This document shows, one piece after another, positions 1 through 7,951 of a stretch of DNA of 14,513 nt. A program made the position numbers and the translations under genes. Position 1 is the first letter of the stretch. Each line of letters begins with the position of its first letter. Location of the stretch: assembly GCA_044357715.1 (NCBI GenBank), contig JBIKPA010000048.1, positions 1 to 14,513 on the forward strand, written 5' to 3'. Under the pieces are notes generated by a model. It made no database searches. It was given only the letters and a program-made list of their open reading frames with translations, and had not been told where the DNA came from. Origin of the DNA: IMCC26207 sp044357715 (GTDB lineage: Bacteria > Actinomycetota > Acidimicrobiia > Acidimicrobiales > Microtrichaceae).

Positions 1-1414
1 CCTGGGCTCCTACCCAGCCCAGAGCCTTACCGATATCTGGAATGGTCCGAGCGCTCGAAAGCTGCGGGCTGCACTAGCGGCAGGGGACTTCTCGCTTGGT
101 TGCCATGATTGCCACAGCTCAATTACTTCTGGGAACTTCAATGCAGTGAACGCAATGTTTGATCAGCAGGTGCTCGACACACCGCATCAGTGGGTCGTTG
201 AGCACCCGCCGCTAGCTGACGATCAGCGTGACCCGTGGCCCCGAATGCTTGAGTTTGCGTTGTCTACCCGGTGCAATCTCACCTGCACGATGTGCAGTGG
301 GTATTTCTCTTCAGCTATCCGAAAAGCCGAGGGTCTTGACCCACTCCCAGAGATTTACGGCGAAGAATTTGTCGCTGAGCTTCGGCCCTTCCTTGAGCAT
401 GTAACTGATGTTCGGTTCTACGGTGGTGAGCCGTTCCTTGCTCCAGTGAACTTCGAAATTTTAGATGTGCTTTGCGAGGTCAACCCCAGTTGCAAGGTTT
501 CAATTACTACCAATGGGACCATCTGGAATCAGCGGGTGCAGCGGATAGTCGAAGTCTTACAACCGACGATCGTGGTCTCGATCGATGCGTTCACCACAGA
601 AGGATTTGAATCAATCCGAGTGGGGGCAAGTCGTAGAAAAGTCTTTGAAAACCTAGAGCATTTCTCTCAGGTTCAGGGTGCCAAGGTGAGTCTGGCGGTG
701 TGCGCCATGCGGCAGAACGTCCACGAGATTCCCGACCTGGTTCGCTTTGCAAACTCACACAGTTTGCACCTTGGCTTCAACGTGGTCCGCTACCCCCAAG
801 ACCATTCGTTATCTTCGGCAACAGCAGAAGAACTGACCGAGGCGATTGCCATATGGGAAGAGCTCCTGCAGGAGCAATGGTCGCTCGAGGCCCCGCTGTT
901 GAGTCACCCCGGGCAGGAAAATTTGCGGAGGGTAGAGGGCATCCTCTCTGAGGCTCGAGGCTGGCTCGCAGCCACTGGTACCCAAACCTCTGGATTGCAG
1001 ATCCGCTCGAGCAGCGCCTCGGCGGCCCAGGATCGGCGGCACGACTGGCTTGAACTGCTTGCTGGGCTTTCAGTAGCGAGTTACGACCCAGATGCTGCGC
1101 TGACAGAAGAAGCGTTTCAGCTTGAGTTGAGCCGATTGCTGAGCGCGTTTGATCTCAGAGTTGCTCCTCCAGATAGGGGGCGACAGCTTGCTTCGGCACT
1201 CGCCGAACTGTGTGATCACGAGCTGGGTCCGGTTGAAGTTGAGCGCTTCGATTGGTTCGCAGCAGCGATTGACGCCGCGGCAGTAGCGCCAAGAATTTTA
1301 CTCATGTCAGGATTACCCCCAGCGTTGATTGCTCAGGGTGTGATCAACTTGGATCCAGAAGTACTCGCTGCCCGGATCGACTCGTTCTTTCCTCCTCAGA
1401 GGAACCAATCATGA
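1..1414 (+). CDS. Radical SAM protein with N-terminal Twitch/SPASM-like segment (5' end outside window)
   Basis: Predicted radical SAM enzyme that cleaves S-adenosylmethionine at a [4Fe-4S] cluster; substrate unknown. The frame is open from position 2, so the gene begins upstream of the window. A GTG at 146 could be taken as the start, but the residues before it match the N-terminal segment of the two paralogues here: a segment ending in DIWNGPSARKL, then the cysteine pair in GCHDCH (codons at 101 and 110). Cutting at 146 would remove half a conserved domain. The cluster motif CNLTCTMC has its cysteine codons at 272, 284 and 293; the SAM-contacting GGEP is at 422-433 and TTNGT follows. SSAIR after the cluster cysteines is shared with the neighbour. 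The C-terminal roughly 170 residues are mostly helical and unrecognised. The stop overlaps the next start by four bases (ATGA), implying translational coupling. Radical SAM call: high; substrate: unknown. Confidence 0.9.
   Translation, partial: LGSYPAQSLTDIWNGPSARKLRAALAAGDFSLGCHDCHSSITSGNFNAVNAMFDQQVLDTPHQWVVEHPPLADDQRDPWPRMLEFALSTRCNLTCTMCSGYFSSAIRKAEGLDPLPEIYGEEFVAELRPFLEHVTDVRFYGGEPFLAPVNFEILDVLCEVNPSCKVSITTNGTIWNQRVQRIVEVLQPTIVVSIDAFTTEGFESIRVGASRRKVFENLEHFSQVQGAKVSLAVCAMRQNVHEIPDLVRFANSHSLHLGFNVVRYPQDHSLSSATAEELTEAIAIWEELLQEQWSLEAPLLSHPGQENLRRVEGILSEARGWLAATGTQTSGLQIRSSSASAAQDRRHDWLELLAGLSVASYDPDAALTEEAFQLELSRLLSAFDLRVAPPDRGRQLASALAELCDHELGPVEVERFDWFAAAIDAAAVAPRILLMSGLPPALIAQGVINLDPEVLAARIDSFFPPQRNQS
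1398..1403 (+). promoter_or_regulatory. Ribosome binding site of the second radical SAM gene
   Basis: AGAGGA lies seven bases before the ATG at 1411, inside the end of the preceding gene. It supports starting at 1411, where start and previous stop overlap as ATGA. Confidence 0.65.
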
Positions 1415-2847
1415 CCAAATCTGCCTGCTACGCGCCGCATTCTGCGCTCTACTTTCGCCCCGATGGGCTGGTACACGCCTGTTGTGTGACGGGGTTCTCT
1501 ATCGGCACTGTGGTGGGTCCCGAGCGTGAGAGCCTGAGACAAATCTGGCAGGGAACCGCCCTTGCTGCTCAGCGACAGGCGCTAGAGGCTGATGCGTTCG
1601 ACCTTGGCTGCCAAGAGTGCGAGTTCGTCGCTGAGTCCGGCGGCCGTGAGGCGACCGTTGCCTATCACTTTGATCGCTTTTCCGAGGGGTCTCCGCACAG
1701 GTTCCCAAAGATGCTCGACTTAGCGCTTTCGAGTCGTTGCAACCTGCAATGCGTGATGTGTAACGGCGGGCTCTCTTCGGCCATCCGAACACAACGTGAG
1801 GGTCTTCCGCCGTTGCCAGATTGCTACGATGACCTTTTCTTTGAAGAACTCGATGAGTTTCTGCCTCACCTAGAACGACTTCAGTTCAAAGGTGGCGAGC
1901 CGTTCTTAGCAAGAGAAAATCAACGCATCTGGGACCGCTTGATTGAACTGGGCCTCACCCCAGAAGTAACCGTGACCACGAACGGGACCCTCTTCAATGA
2001 CCGGGTCGCACATTACGTGCGAGAGCTTCGCATGCACCCGAATATCTCGGTGGACGGCATGACGGCCGAAACCATTGAAGCAATTCGTGTGGGCGTGGAT
2101 GCAGAACGTCTTTGGCACAATATCGACAGGTTCCAAGAGTTGGCCGAGCAGGCTGGAAACGGAATGACGTTGAGCTTTTGCCTGATGCCGATGAACTGGC
2201 GTGAGGTGCTCCCGTTTTTAGCCGAAGCCGACCGTCGCCAATTGAATTGCAACGTCATCTTCGTGAACCAGCCACAGCAGTATGACCTTCTTCGCCTTCC
2301 TCGAGAAGAGCTCGCAGAGATCCTTGCAGAGCTGTCTTCAATCAAGATGGAGCTTGTTGGTGATGCGCCGCGCAACTCCCACGCAGAGGTTCTTGAGCGG
2401 ATTCGATCCCACCTTGAAAATCCGGTTGACCTTGTTGTGAGCTCGGTGCTGATGGCATCGCGTCCGATCCATCGAGAAGCACAGTCTGAGCTTCGAGCGA
2501 TGCTCGTTGGGGAGTTTGCCTGCGAGCCGATGCTGGTAGAGGCAGAGGATGGCATTGTCTGTTCGGTGGAGGTGCCCGACTGGGCTGTATGGCTTGGCGC
2601 TTCTGAGTTTGTCGGCGGGCAACTCGATCTGCTCGACAAGCTGATTGAGAAGCGCTGCGGCCCCGTGACCAACAAGTGGCTTGTGTCGCCGATGCACGGT
2701 GTGGGTGTGCTTGCTATTCAGGTAGCCACTGAGGGCGGCCTGCGAGAGCTTCGGGTGTATCGCCTAGTGGATGCGGATTCGGGCCGGCAGCGGGTCTATG
2801 TGGTTGATGCAGCACCGGCAGGGAACACAGCGAGCACCCCTAGCTAG
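1411..2847 (+). CDS. Radical SAM protein with N-terminal Twitch/SPASM-like domain
   Basis: A 478-residue predicted radical SAM enzyme, complete. The N-terminal auxiliary domain (about residues 1-90) carries C6, C24, C25, C67 and C70 in a SPASM/Twitch-like layout (an FRPDGLVHACC stretch, then a segment ending in IWQGTA, then CQEC) and could hold a second Fe-S cluster. The core has CNLQCVMC at 110-117, GGEP at 161-164 and TTNGT at 189-193. The C-terminal part (about 300-478) is unrecognised and ends in a probable beta-rich stretch. The ATG at 1411 overlaps the upstream stop and has AGAGGA at 1398-1403, seven bases away. The auxiliary domain precedes the core, the reverse of the commoner radical SAM/SPASM order; families with an N-terminal Twitch domain are known. 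The stop is shared with the convergent carbamoyltransferase. Such proteins often sit in surface-glycan loci, but the reaction is not inferable here. Confidence 0.93.
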   Translation: MTKSACYAPHSALYFRPDGLVHACCVTGFSIGTVVGPERESLRQIWQGTALAAQRQALEADAFDLGCQECEFVAESGGREATVAYHFDRFSEGSPHRFPKMLDLALSSRCNLQCVMCNGGLSSAIRTQREGLPPLPDCYDDLFFEELDEFLPHLERLQFKGGEPFLARENQRIWDRLIELGLTPEVTVTTNGTLFNDRVAHYVRELRMHPNISVDGMTAETIEAIRVGVDAERLWHNIDRFQELAEQAGNGMTLSFCLMPMNWREVLPFLAEADRRQLNCNVIFVNQPQQYDLLRLPREELAEILAELSSIKMELVGDAPRNSHAEVLERIRSHLENPVDLVVSSVLMASRPIHREAQSELRAMLVGEFACEPMLVEAEDGIVCSVEVPDWAVWLGASEFVGGQLDLLDKLIEKRCGPVTNKWLVSPMHGVGVLAIQVATEGGLRELRVYRLVDADSGRQRVYVVDAAPAGNTASTPS

Positions 2848-4667
2848 TCGAGTTCGAGTTCAATAGCGGCGCCAGTCCATTCGGGCTGTTCCGTTCGGTC
2901 CAAGACACAGTCTTCGAGGACCAAGTAATCCATGTCTGTGGTCATGAAGCACCGGTAGGCGTCCTCGGGTGTGTACACGATTGGCTCACCGCGAACATTG
3001 AATGAGGTGTTAATCAGGATTGGGCAGCCTGTGAGGTCATTGAACGCAGACAGGAGTTGATGAAACGCCGGAAAGCGTGTCGCATCGACGGTCTGCACCC
3101 GAGCGGAGCCGTCAACGTGGGTAACTGCGGGAATCTGAGAGTCAATAGCATTGAGCTGTTCAAAGATGCTCGCACCCGCAATAGGTTCCCCTTGAGTTCC
3201 CCTGCGGCTTGCAAGTACCGGGGCAGTGAACAGCATGTACGGGGATTCATGGTCGAGTTCAAACCAATCTTGCGCATGTTCGGCCATCACCGCAGGCGCA
3301 AAGGGTCTGAATGACTCTCGCTGTTTGATCTTTTCATTGAGTACTCGCTGCATGGTGGGGGAACGAGGATCGGCGAGGATCGAACGGTTTCCAAGGGCTC
3401 GTGGGCCAAATTCCATGCGACCTTGGAACATGCCAACCACATTGCCCTCGGAAAGCAACTTGGCTAGGTGCTGAGCACGTTCGGATGCGTTGTCAATTCT
3501 AGAGAACGGGCGCTGGTGTTCCTCTAGCTCAGCCGCAATGGACTCGCTACTGAAGCCCGGACCGAGTTGTGCGCCAGCCATTGCATCACCGATGTGGACT
3601 GATCGGCTATGTCCTCCGATTTGGTGCCAGGCCCACAAAGCTGCGCCAAGAGCACTCCCGGCATCTCCCGCGGCGGGCTGCACCCAGATATTTTCAAAGG
3701 GGCCATCAGCATGCAGTCGGGCATTTGCAACGCAATTCAGAGCAACTCCGCCGGCAAGAACAAGGTTCTTCTCTTCGGTCAGTGCAGCAGCATGATGGGC
3801 CATTCGAAGAACCACATCTTCAAGGACGACCTGAATCGACCGAGCCAGGTCACACTCCCGCTGGGTGATCTCAGATTCTGGTTGGCGCGGGGGACCACCG
3901 AAGACCATGTCGAATTGATGATTCGTCATCTTCGTTCCGGCCAAAAAATCGAAATAGTCCATGTTGAGAGAGAAAGAACCCTCGGTAGAGACGTCAATGA
4001 GGTGATCAGAAATTGCTTGGGCAAAGCGTGGCTGCCCATACGGGGCTAAGCCCATGAGTTTGTATTCACCCGAGTTCACCTTGAAGCCGGCCTGATACGT
4101 GAATGCCGAATACAACAGCCCAAGTGAGTTCGGAAAGCGCAGCTCCTCAAGCAGTTCAATCTCTTTACCTGAACCTCGGCCAAGAGAGCTCGTCGCCCAT
4201 TCTCCTACCCCGTCAAGGGTCAGAATCGCTGCACTTTCAAACGGTGAGGGGTAGAACGCTGCTGCAGCATGACTCAGGTGATGATCAGAGAAAAGCATTG
4301 GCTCGGGGAGTTCGTAGCCGATATCGCGTATCGCCTTTTCGATCTCGTAGGAGGTCCACAATTTGCGATTCAGCCACTCGGACATTGCAGCGTGGATGCT
4401 CTTTAGTCCACTTGGCCCGGCAGCAGCATAAGACCGTAGAACCCTAGAAAAAGTAGAGAGTGGCTTGTCGTAGTAGGCAACAACCGAGAGCCCGTCGGGT
4501 GGAACCTGAGCTTGCTCTAAGCACCAGGCAATGGCCGAGGTGGGAAAGCGCGGGTCGTGCTTGCGCCGTGTAAAGCGCTCCTCTTGGGCTGCGGCCACAA
4601 TCTTGCCATCGTGCAGCACTGCGGCGGCTGAGTCGTGGTACAGCCCGCTGATCCCTAAAACGAACAT
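2844..4667 (-). CDS. O-carbamoyltransferase, NodU/CmcH/SxtI family
   Basis: Predicted to transfer a carbamoyl group from carbamoyl phosphate, through carbamoyl-adenylate, to a hydroxyl group of a sugar or metabolite. With the ATG at 4667 it has 607 residues, normal for the family. The N-terminal Kae1/HypF-like domain opens FVLGISGLYHDSAA and has the metal-binding HHLSH at 129-133 and TLDGVGEW at 150-157; GGVALNC follows at 306-312. The C-terminal domain has MEFGPRALGNRS at 418-429 and INTSFNVRGEP at 552-562, so all hallmark motifs are present. The frame stays open upstream to 4787, but those residues do not resemble the family and overlap the divergent gene, so 4667 is preferred. There is no good Shine-Dalgarno; a possible -10 seven bases upstream suggests a leaderless message. 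Its last four bases overlap the end of the radical SAM gene. Neighbouring SxtJ-like and DUF5989 genes are usual partners of this family. Confidence 0.95.
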   Translation of the reverse strand: MFVLGISGLYHDSAAAVLHDGKIVAAAQEERFTRRKHDPRFPTSAIAWCLEQAQVPPDGLSVVAYYDKPLSTFSRVLRSYAAAGPSGLKSIHAAMSEWLNRKLWTSYEIEKAIRDIGYELPEPMLFSDHHLSHAAAAFYPSPFESAAILTLDGVGEWATSSLGRGSGKEIELLEELRFPNSLGLLYSAFTYQAGFKVNSGEYKLMGLAPYGQPRFAQAISDHLIDVSTEGSFSLNMDYFDFLAGTKMTNHQFDMVFGGPPRQPESEITQRECDLARSIQVVLEDVVLRMAHHAAALTEEKNLVLAGGVALNCVANARLHADGPFENIWVQPAAGDAGSALGAALWAWHQIGGHSRSVHIGDAMAGAQLGPGFSSESIAAELEEHQRPFSRIDNASERAQHLAKLLSEGNVVGMFQGRMEFGPRALGNRSILADPRSPTMQRVLNEKIKQRESFRPFAPAVMAEHAQDWFELDHESPYMLFTAPVLASRRGTQGEPIAGASIFEQLNAIDSQIPAVTHVDGSARVQTVDATRFPAFHQLLSAFNDLTGCPILINTSFNVRGEPIVYTPEDAYRCFMTTDMDYLVLEDCVLDRTEQPEWTGAAIELELD

Positions 4668-4670
4668 GAC

Positions 4671-4680
4671 TGGTACAGTA
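4671..4680. promoter_or_regulatory. Candidate overlapping divergent -10 elements
   Basis: On the minus strand TACTGT (4680-4675) fits the -10 consensus TANNNT and lies seven bases before the carbamoyltransferase ATG, the spacing expected of a leaderless transcript. On the plus strand TGGTACAGT (4671-4679) reads as an extended -10 for the SGNH fusion gene, whose GTG lies about 45 bases on. I see no convincing -35 on either side. The two elements occupy almost the same bases, so RNA polymerase could probably use only one at a time. Confidence 0.3.
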
Positions 4681-4710
4681 GTAGTCCTGTTCGGGTGCGG
4701 GCCCGCAGTT

Positions 4711-4716
4711 AGGAGG
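4711..4716 (+). promoter_or_regulatory. Ribosome binding site fixing the GTG start of the SGNH fusion
   Basis: AGGAGG, a near-perfect Shine-Dalgarno, ends seven bases before the GTG at 4724. The ATG at 4717 is out of frame and too close, so the GTG is the start. Confidence 0.8.
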
Positions 4717-4723
4717 ATGACGG

Positions 4724-6817
4724 GTGGACGAGACTCAATCAGCCCCCAGATGGGCGTTGCGACAGTTTGTTCCAGTGCTTGCACCACTTGCTATTGGACT
4801 GGTGTTTTTCCTGCTGGGCTATTCGCTTAGGGCTGTTGTTCTTTGGGCTATTGCCGGTGTCACGCTTGTGCTTGTGCTGTTCGGAGTGCCCGTAGATCGG
4901 TATCTGGCGCGCTTCGGTGTGTGGATTGCAAACGGAGTTGGACTGATTGCGAGTCTGTTCGTCGGGCTGCTTTTGGTAGTTGCCGGATGGGTAACCCGGC
5001 TAGTGAGACGTGATCCACTCACGCCTCGTCGGCTCAAGGGTAACGAGTGGAAACCGGCAGCGAGCCAAGCAGACTCAAACTTTTTGGCAACTGCAACCTA
5101 TGGACTTGAGCGCAGCAGTAACTCTTATGGCAGTAAGTCTGGGGGGCTAGCGAGTCAGCCAAGCGGCATGCGCGGTTTGGGCCGTGGTGCCGTCATGGCA
5201 GTAGGCGCCGTCACCTTGTTGTTGCTTGCAGACCTAGGTGTTGGTCTTGCTTGGGATCAGATTTCTGGGCCAGGTTCCCAGGCGGCTCAGATCGTTGACC
5301 GGGTTAACTTCACTGGCAATACCAATACCGTGGCCGATATTCGTGCGAGTTCACCAGCCATGCAGGACTACCCCTGGGCCGATGAGTACTTTCGCGAGAC
5401 CCAGACCACGCCCTCTTCTTACTGGCCCTTCACCGAATCTCGTCCGATCACTTTCAAAGGCAAGTACGTCAACATCGAAGGCTGGTCACGGGCCAGCTAT
5501 GAATCGAGCGATCTTGCAGATGACGCTCTGGTGGTTTGGATGTTTGGAGGGTCGACGACTTGGGGTGAAGGTCAACGAGATGAGTACACCATTGCCTCAT
5601 ACCTAGCGAGAATCGCCGAGGATGCGGGCAAGCCGGTTCGGGTAGTGAACTATGGGCAACGAGGATGGACTCACTTTCAAGAGATGATTCTGTTTGAGCA
5701 ACTTCTTGCCTCAGAGCCAGCCCCAGCAGTGGCGATTTTCTATGACGGTGCAAATGAGATCAACGCTCAAACCCTTGGGGCTAAAGGAGTGCCTACTCAT
5801 ACTCTCGCTGATCAATACGCAGAAAAGATCAGCGGAGGAATCAGTGATGAGTTTGCCCCTGATGAGGCACCACCCGCTCCGCCTTCTCAGGCACAGCTCG
5901 CATGGGAGTCGTATCTGAGCCACTCGGCAATACAGCAGTTTGTTCGAGTGGTGAAGAACCAGTTCGACACGCCAGTGGGTGCAGCGGAGGCAGCAGTTGT
6001 TCAGAGCAACGACGGAGGCAGCGGCCAAGCGGGTGAGAGCAGCCAAGACGAGGAAGATTTTTCAGATTCCTACGTCAAGACCCAACTAGATGCTCAACGT
6101 GCAGTAGAGGTCTACGGCCGAGGGCGTGTCCTAACAACATTCCTTGCCGAGCAGTACGGGGTAATTCCGGTGTTCTTCTGGCAGCCGGTCTTGGCGGGCG
6201 AAGCAGAAAACTGGGCGAACGAAAACATCTCGGCCCCGACGATCAACATCAGTGACGCTCTAGATAGCCGAGAGGATGTGTACATAGACGGGGGCCACAC
6301 AAATGAAGAGGGCGCAAGAATTGTGGCAGAACGGATTTGGCGTGACCTCGCTCCAGTGCTGAAAGCTCCCCTAGCAAATTCCCCTAGGAGAGCAGCCAAG
6401 CCAACAGTTCCAAAGGTTTCAGCAGTGCCACCGGCGCAGGCTGCTCCAACGTCACAAGAGATGTATGAGGCGGCTCGTATTGCGCTCGACGCCACAGAGA
6501 CCGCGCCCTGCTCGCTAGGTGCTTGGTCTTCGCAACTTGGGTTGCTTCGGGTCTCTGGGCCTGAAGAACAAGCGAAGGTTGTTGAACTCTCGCAAAGGTT
6601 TCTTCTTTTGTTAGCGGCGCAGATGCCACCCGAGGAGTCGGCGCTGAGGGCTTCACTCACGGACGCATCTGAACGTCTTGCTAGGCAAACGGCCGCTACA
6701 GGAGTTGACCCCTCGCTCCCGTTGCTTGCGCAGTTGCCGCTAGCTAATGATGCAGCGTTCCGTTCAGCTATTGAGTCAGCGCTAGTTGCCCTTGGGTCTT
6801 CGCCAGGCTGTATCTGA
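4724..6817 (+). CDS. Membrane-anchored SGNH/GDSL hydrolase-like protein with N-terminal SxtJ-like module
   Basis: A 697-residue apparent fusion. Residues about 10-100 hold three hydrophobic segments (near 14-33, 35-55 and 68-92) followed by VTRLVRRDPL, which resembles the end of SxtJ-type membrane proteins found beside carbamoyltransferases. A fourth membrane segment (about 155-175) leads into an SGNH domain: block I GGSTTWG with likely nucleophile S277, block II NYGQRG at 309-314, block III DGANE at 341-345, and block V DGGH with D522 and H525. The catalytic residues therefore look intact, and esterase, deacetylase or O-acyltransferase activity is possible. An acidic, Gly/Ser-rich insert (about 425-447) and a Pro/Ala-rich linker (about 555-575) lead to a helical tail with C596 and C696. 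The gene is divergent from the carbamoyltransferase, 56 bases apart, and convergent with the methyltransferase-like gene. SGNH call strong; SxtJ resemblance from memory; substrate unknown. Confidence 0.85.
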   Translation: MDETQSAPRWALRQFVPVLAPLAIGLVFFLLGYSLRAVVLWAIAGVTLVLVLFGVPVDRYLARFGVWIANGVGLIASLFVGLLLVVAGWVTRLVRRDPLTPRRLKGNEWKPAASQADSNFLATATYGLERSSNSYGSKSGGLASQPSGMRGLGRGAVMAVGAVTLLLLADLGVGLAWDQISGPGSQAAQIVDRVNFTGNTNTVADIRASSPAMQDYPWADEYFRETQTTPSSYWPFTESRPITFKGKYVNIEGWSRASYESSDLADDALVVWMFGGSTTWGEGQRDEYTIASYLARIAEDAGKPVRVVNYGQRGWTHFQEMILFEQLLASEPAPAVAIFYDGANEINAQTLGAKGVPTHTLADQYAEKISGGISDEFAPDEAPPAPPSQAQLAWESYLSHSAIQQFVRVVKNQFDTPVGAAEAAVVQSNDGGSGQAGESSQDEEDFSDSYVKTQLDAQRAVEVYGRGRVLTTFLAEQYGVIPVFFWQPVLAGEAENWANENISAPTINISDALDSREDVYIDGGHTNEEGARIVAERIWRDLAPVLKAPLANSPRRAAKPTVPKVSAVPPAQAAPTSQEMYEAARIALDATETAPCSLGAWSSQLGLLRVSGPEEQAKVVELSQRFLLLLAAQMPPEESALRASLTDASERLARQTAATGVDPSLPLLAQLPLANDAAFRSAIESALVALGSSPGCI

Positions 6818-6860
6818 ATGACACGCTGAACGCCCCTGACCACAACAACGCGTTAGTTCA

Positions 6861-7913
6861 TCACTCAGAACCGTTGCCCTCTGCAGCAAGTGATTCGGCC
6901 TGTTTTGCAGCCTGCAATGACCGGTCATTGAGTCGAATCGCAAGTTCCGGCAGGGCAACCTGCACCAGCTCGTTATCGTACGGAACGCCTACAAGTTCCT
7001 CGATGCACAGTCGACTGGCCCGGTCTAAGTCGCCATGCAGCGTGTACAGGTGCACGTATGCGCCGCGAACGTTTCGTTCCCGTGCGCTGTCAACTAGTGC
7101 TGCGGCCCATGCGAATGCTTCGGTGACCTCATCTTGTGAATAGTCCGAGAGTTGGTCTGCTTCGAAGGCGCTTTGGGGGAGCGGGCTGAGTAGACGAAAC
7201 GGTACAGACCCTGAGTGCGGAACCTGAGCGAGTACTTCAAAGTGCTTGCGGTAACGATGATGCCAAAGGTGAAGCCACGGGGTACACGCGTGAGCCCAGT
7301 CTTGCTCAACCACGGTTCCCCCAACTTGTAAGGACCGGTAGAAAGTGGACTTGAGGTGATTCCAGATATCCCAGGTTTTGGCAACATCGTTGAACAAGAA
7401 CTCGATTGGACGGCTGGCATCCCAAGACTCGTCTGACACGTCGCCTTGGTGCGCAGTAACTAGGCCCCGGTCCCGACCAAGCCGGCTCGTATAGAGCGGC
7501 AAAAAAGACTCGCCATTATGAAATCGACCACTCAGTGGCAACTCGGCTGTGCGGTCCTCAATATCTTCAAAGACGAAGAGGTCATACGAGTCGATTGTTG
7601 CTGAGTGAACAGTCGAATTCTGCCTGAGGCCTTTCAGAATTCCAATGGTGATATCACCAAGAAAGGGTCCAAGCTCCACCACAGCGCCTGACCCCGTGAA
7701 TTCGGTGGCCATATAGCGGGTAACCCAAGCCACTTCCCATGGCGAGCAAATATCGACCAAGGCAAGCGGGTCAGTGAAGAAACTGCGTGGGAACCAGCGC
7801 CGCAGTGGCTTACCAACCGAGTACTCCCAACGGAATCTGCGAATTCGGCTCTTGACACCGTATGTTCGCTCCTGAAGAGAGAGCTCATTCTGGCTCCAGA
7901 CCTCTTGTGCCAT
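6861..7913 (-). CDS. Class I SAM methyltransferase-fold protein with helical C-terminal tail
   Basis: A 350-residue protein resembling class I SAM-dependent methyltransferases. VVELGPFLGD at 78-87 fits motif I, the glycine-rich SAM loop, and TIDSYD at 106-111 places an acidic residue at the end of strand two. The later FLFNDVAKTWDIWNHL (172-187) and GGTVVEQDW (198-206) match the strand 4-5 part of the Methyltransf_24-like group, where a metal-binding Asp-His type motif is common; here an Asn-Asp replaces the usual Asp-Gly, so activity or metal use is uncertain. Residues about 255-345 form repeated amphipathic helices reminiscent of TPR-like pairs. The start is supported by AAGGAA at 7921-7926, seven bases from the ATG. 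It is last in a minus-strand operon, 37 bases after the DUF5989 gene. Probable role: O-methylation in a glycan or metabolite pathway. Confidence 0.75.
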   Translation of the reverse strand: MAQEVWSQNELSLQERTYGVKSRIRRFRWEYSVGKPLRRWFPRSFFTDPLALVDICSPWEVAWVTRYMATEFTGSGAVVELGPFLGDITIGILKGLRQNSTVHSATIDSYDLFVFEDIEDRTAELPLSGRFHNGESFLPLYTSRLGRDRGLVTAHQGDVSDESWDASRPIEFLFNDVAKTWDIWNHLKSTFYRSLQVGGTVVEQDWAHACTPWLHLWHHRYRKHFEVLAQVPHSGSVPFRLLSPLPQSAFEADQLSDYSQDEVTEAFAWAAALVDSARERNVRGAYVHLYTLHGDLDRASRLCIEELVGVPYDNELVQVALPELAIRLNDRSLQAAKQAESLAAEGNGSE

Positions 7914-7951
7914 TAGGCGTTTCCTTCTTTTCGAGAGTCAAGATTCATGGG

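Noticed and set aside
2013..2675. Long minus-strand open frame (220 codons) opposite the second radical SAM gene
   Set aside because: Ser/Arg-rich composition typical of antisense frames, and it lies wholly over a well-supported gene.
4668..4787. Forty-residue N-terminal extension of the carbamoyltransferase from an ATG at 4787
   Set aside because: Its residues do not resemble the family, they lie over the divergent gene's promoter, ribosome site and first codons, and the family's normal start (FVLGISG) follows the ATG at 4667.
6112..6843. Long minus-strand open frame (243 codons) opposite the SGNH gene
   Set aside because: Low-complexity Ser/Ala-rich product antisense to a clear protein domain and its Pro/Ala-rich linker. 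No ribosome site or recognisable motif, so a shadow frame.
6818..6860. Possible bidirectional terminator: TGAACGC at 6827-6833 and GCGTTAGTTCA at 6850-6860
   Set aside because: The pairing needs a four-base bulge and a long loop, and no T-run follows on either strand. The evidence is too weak to call.
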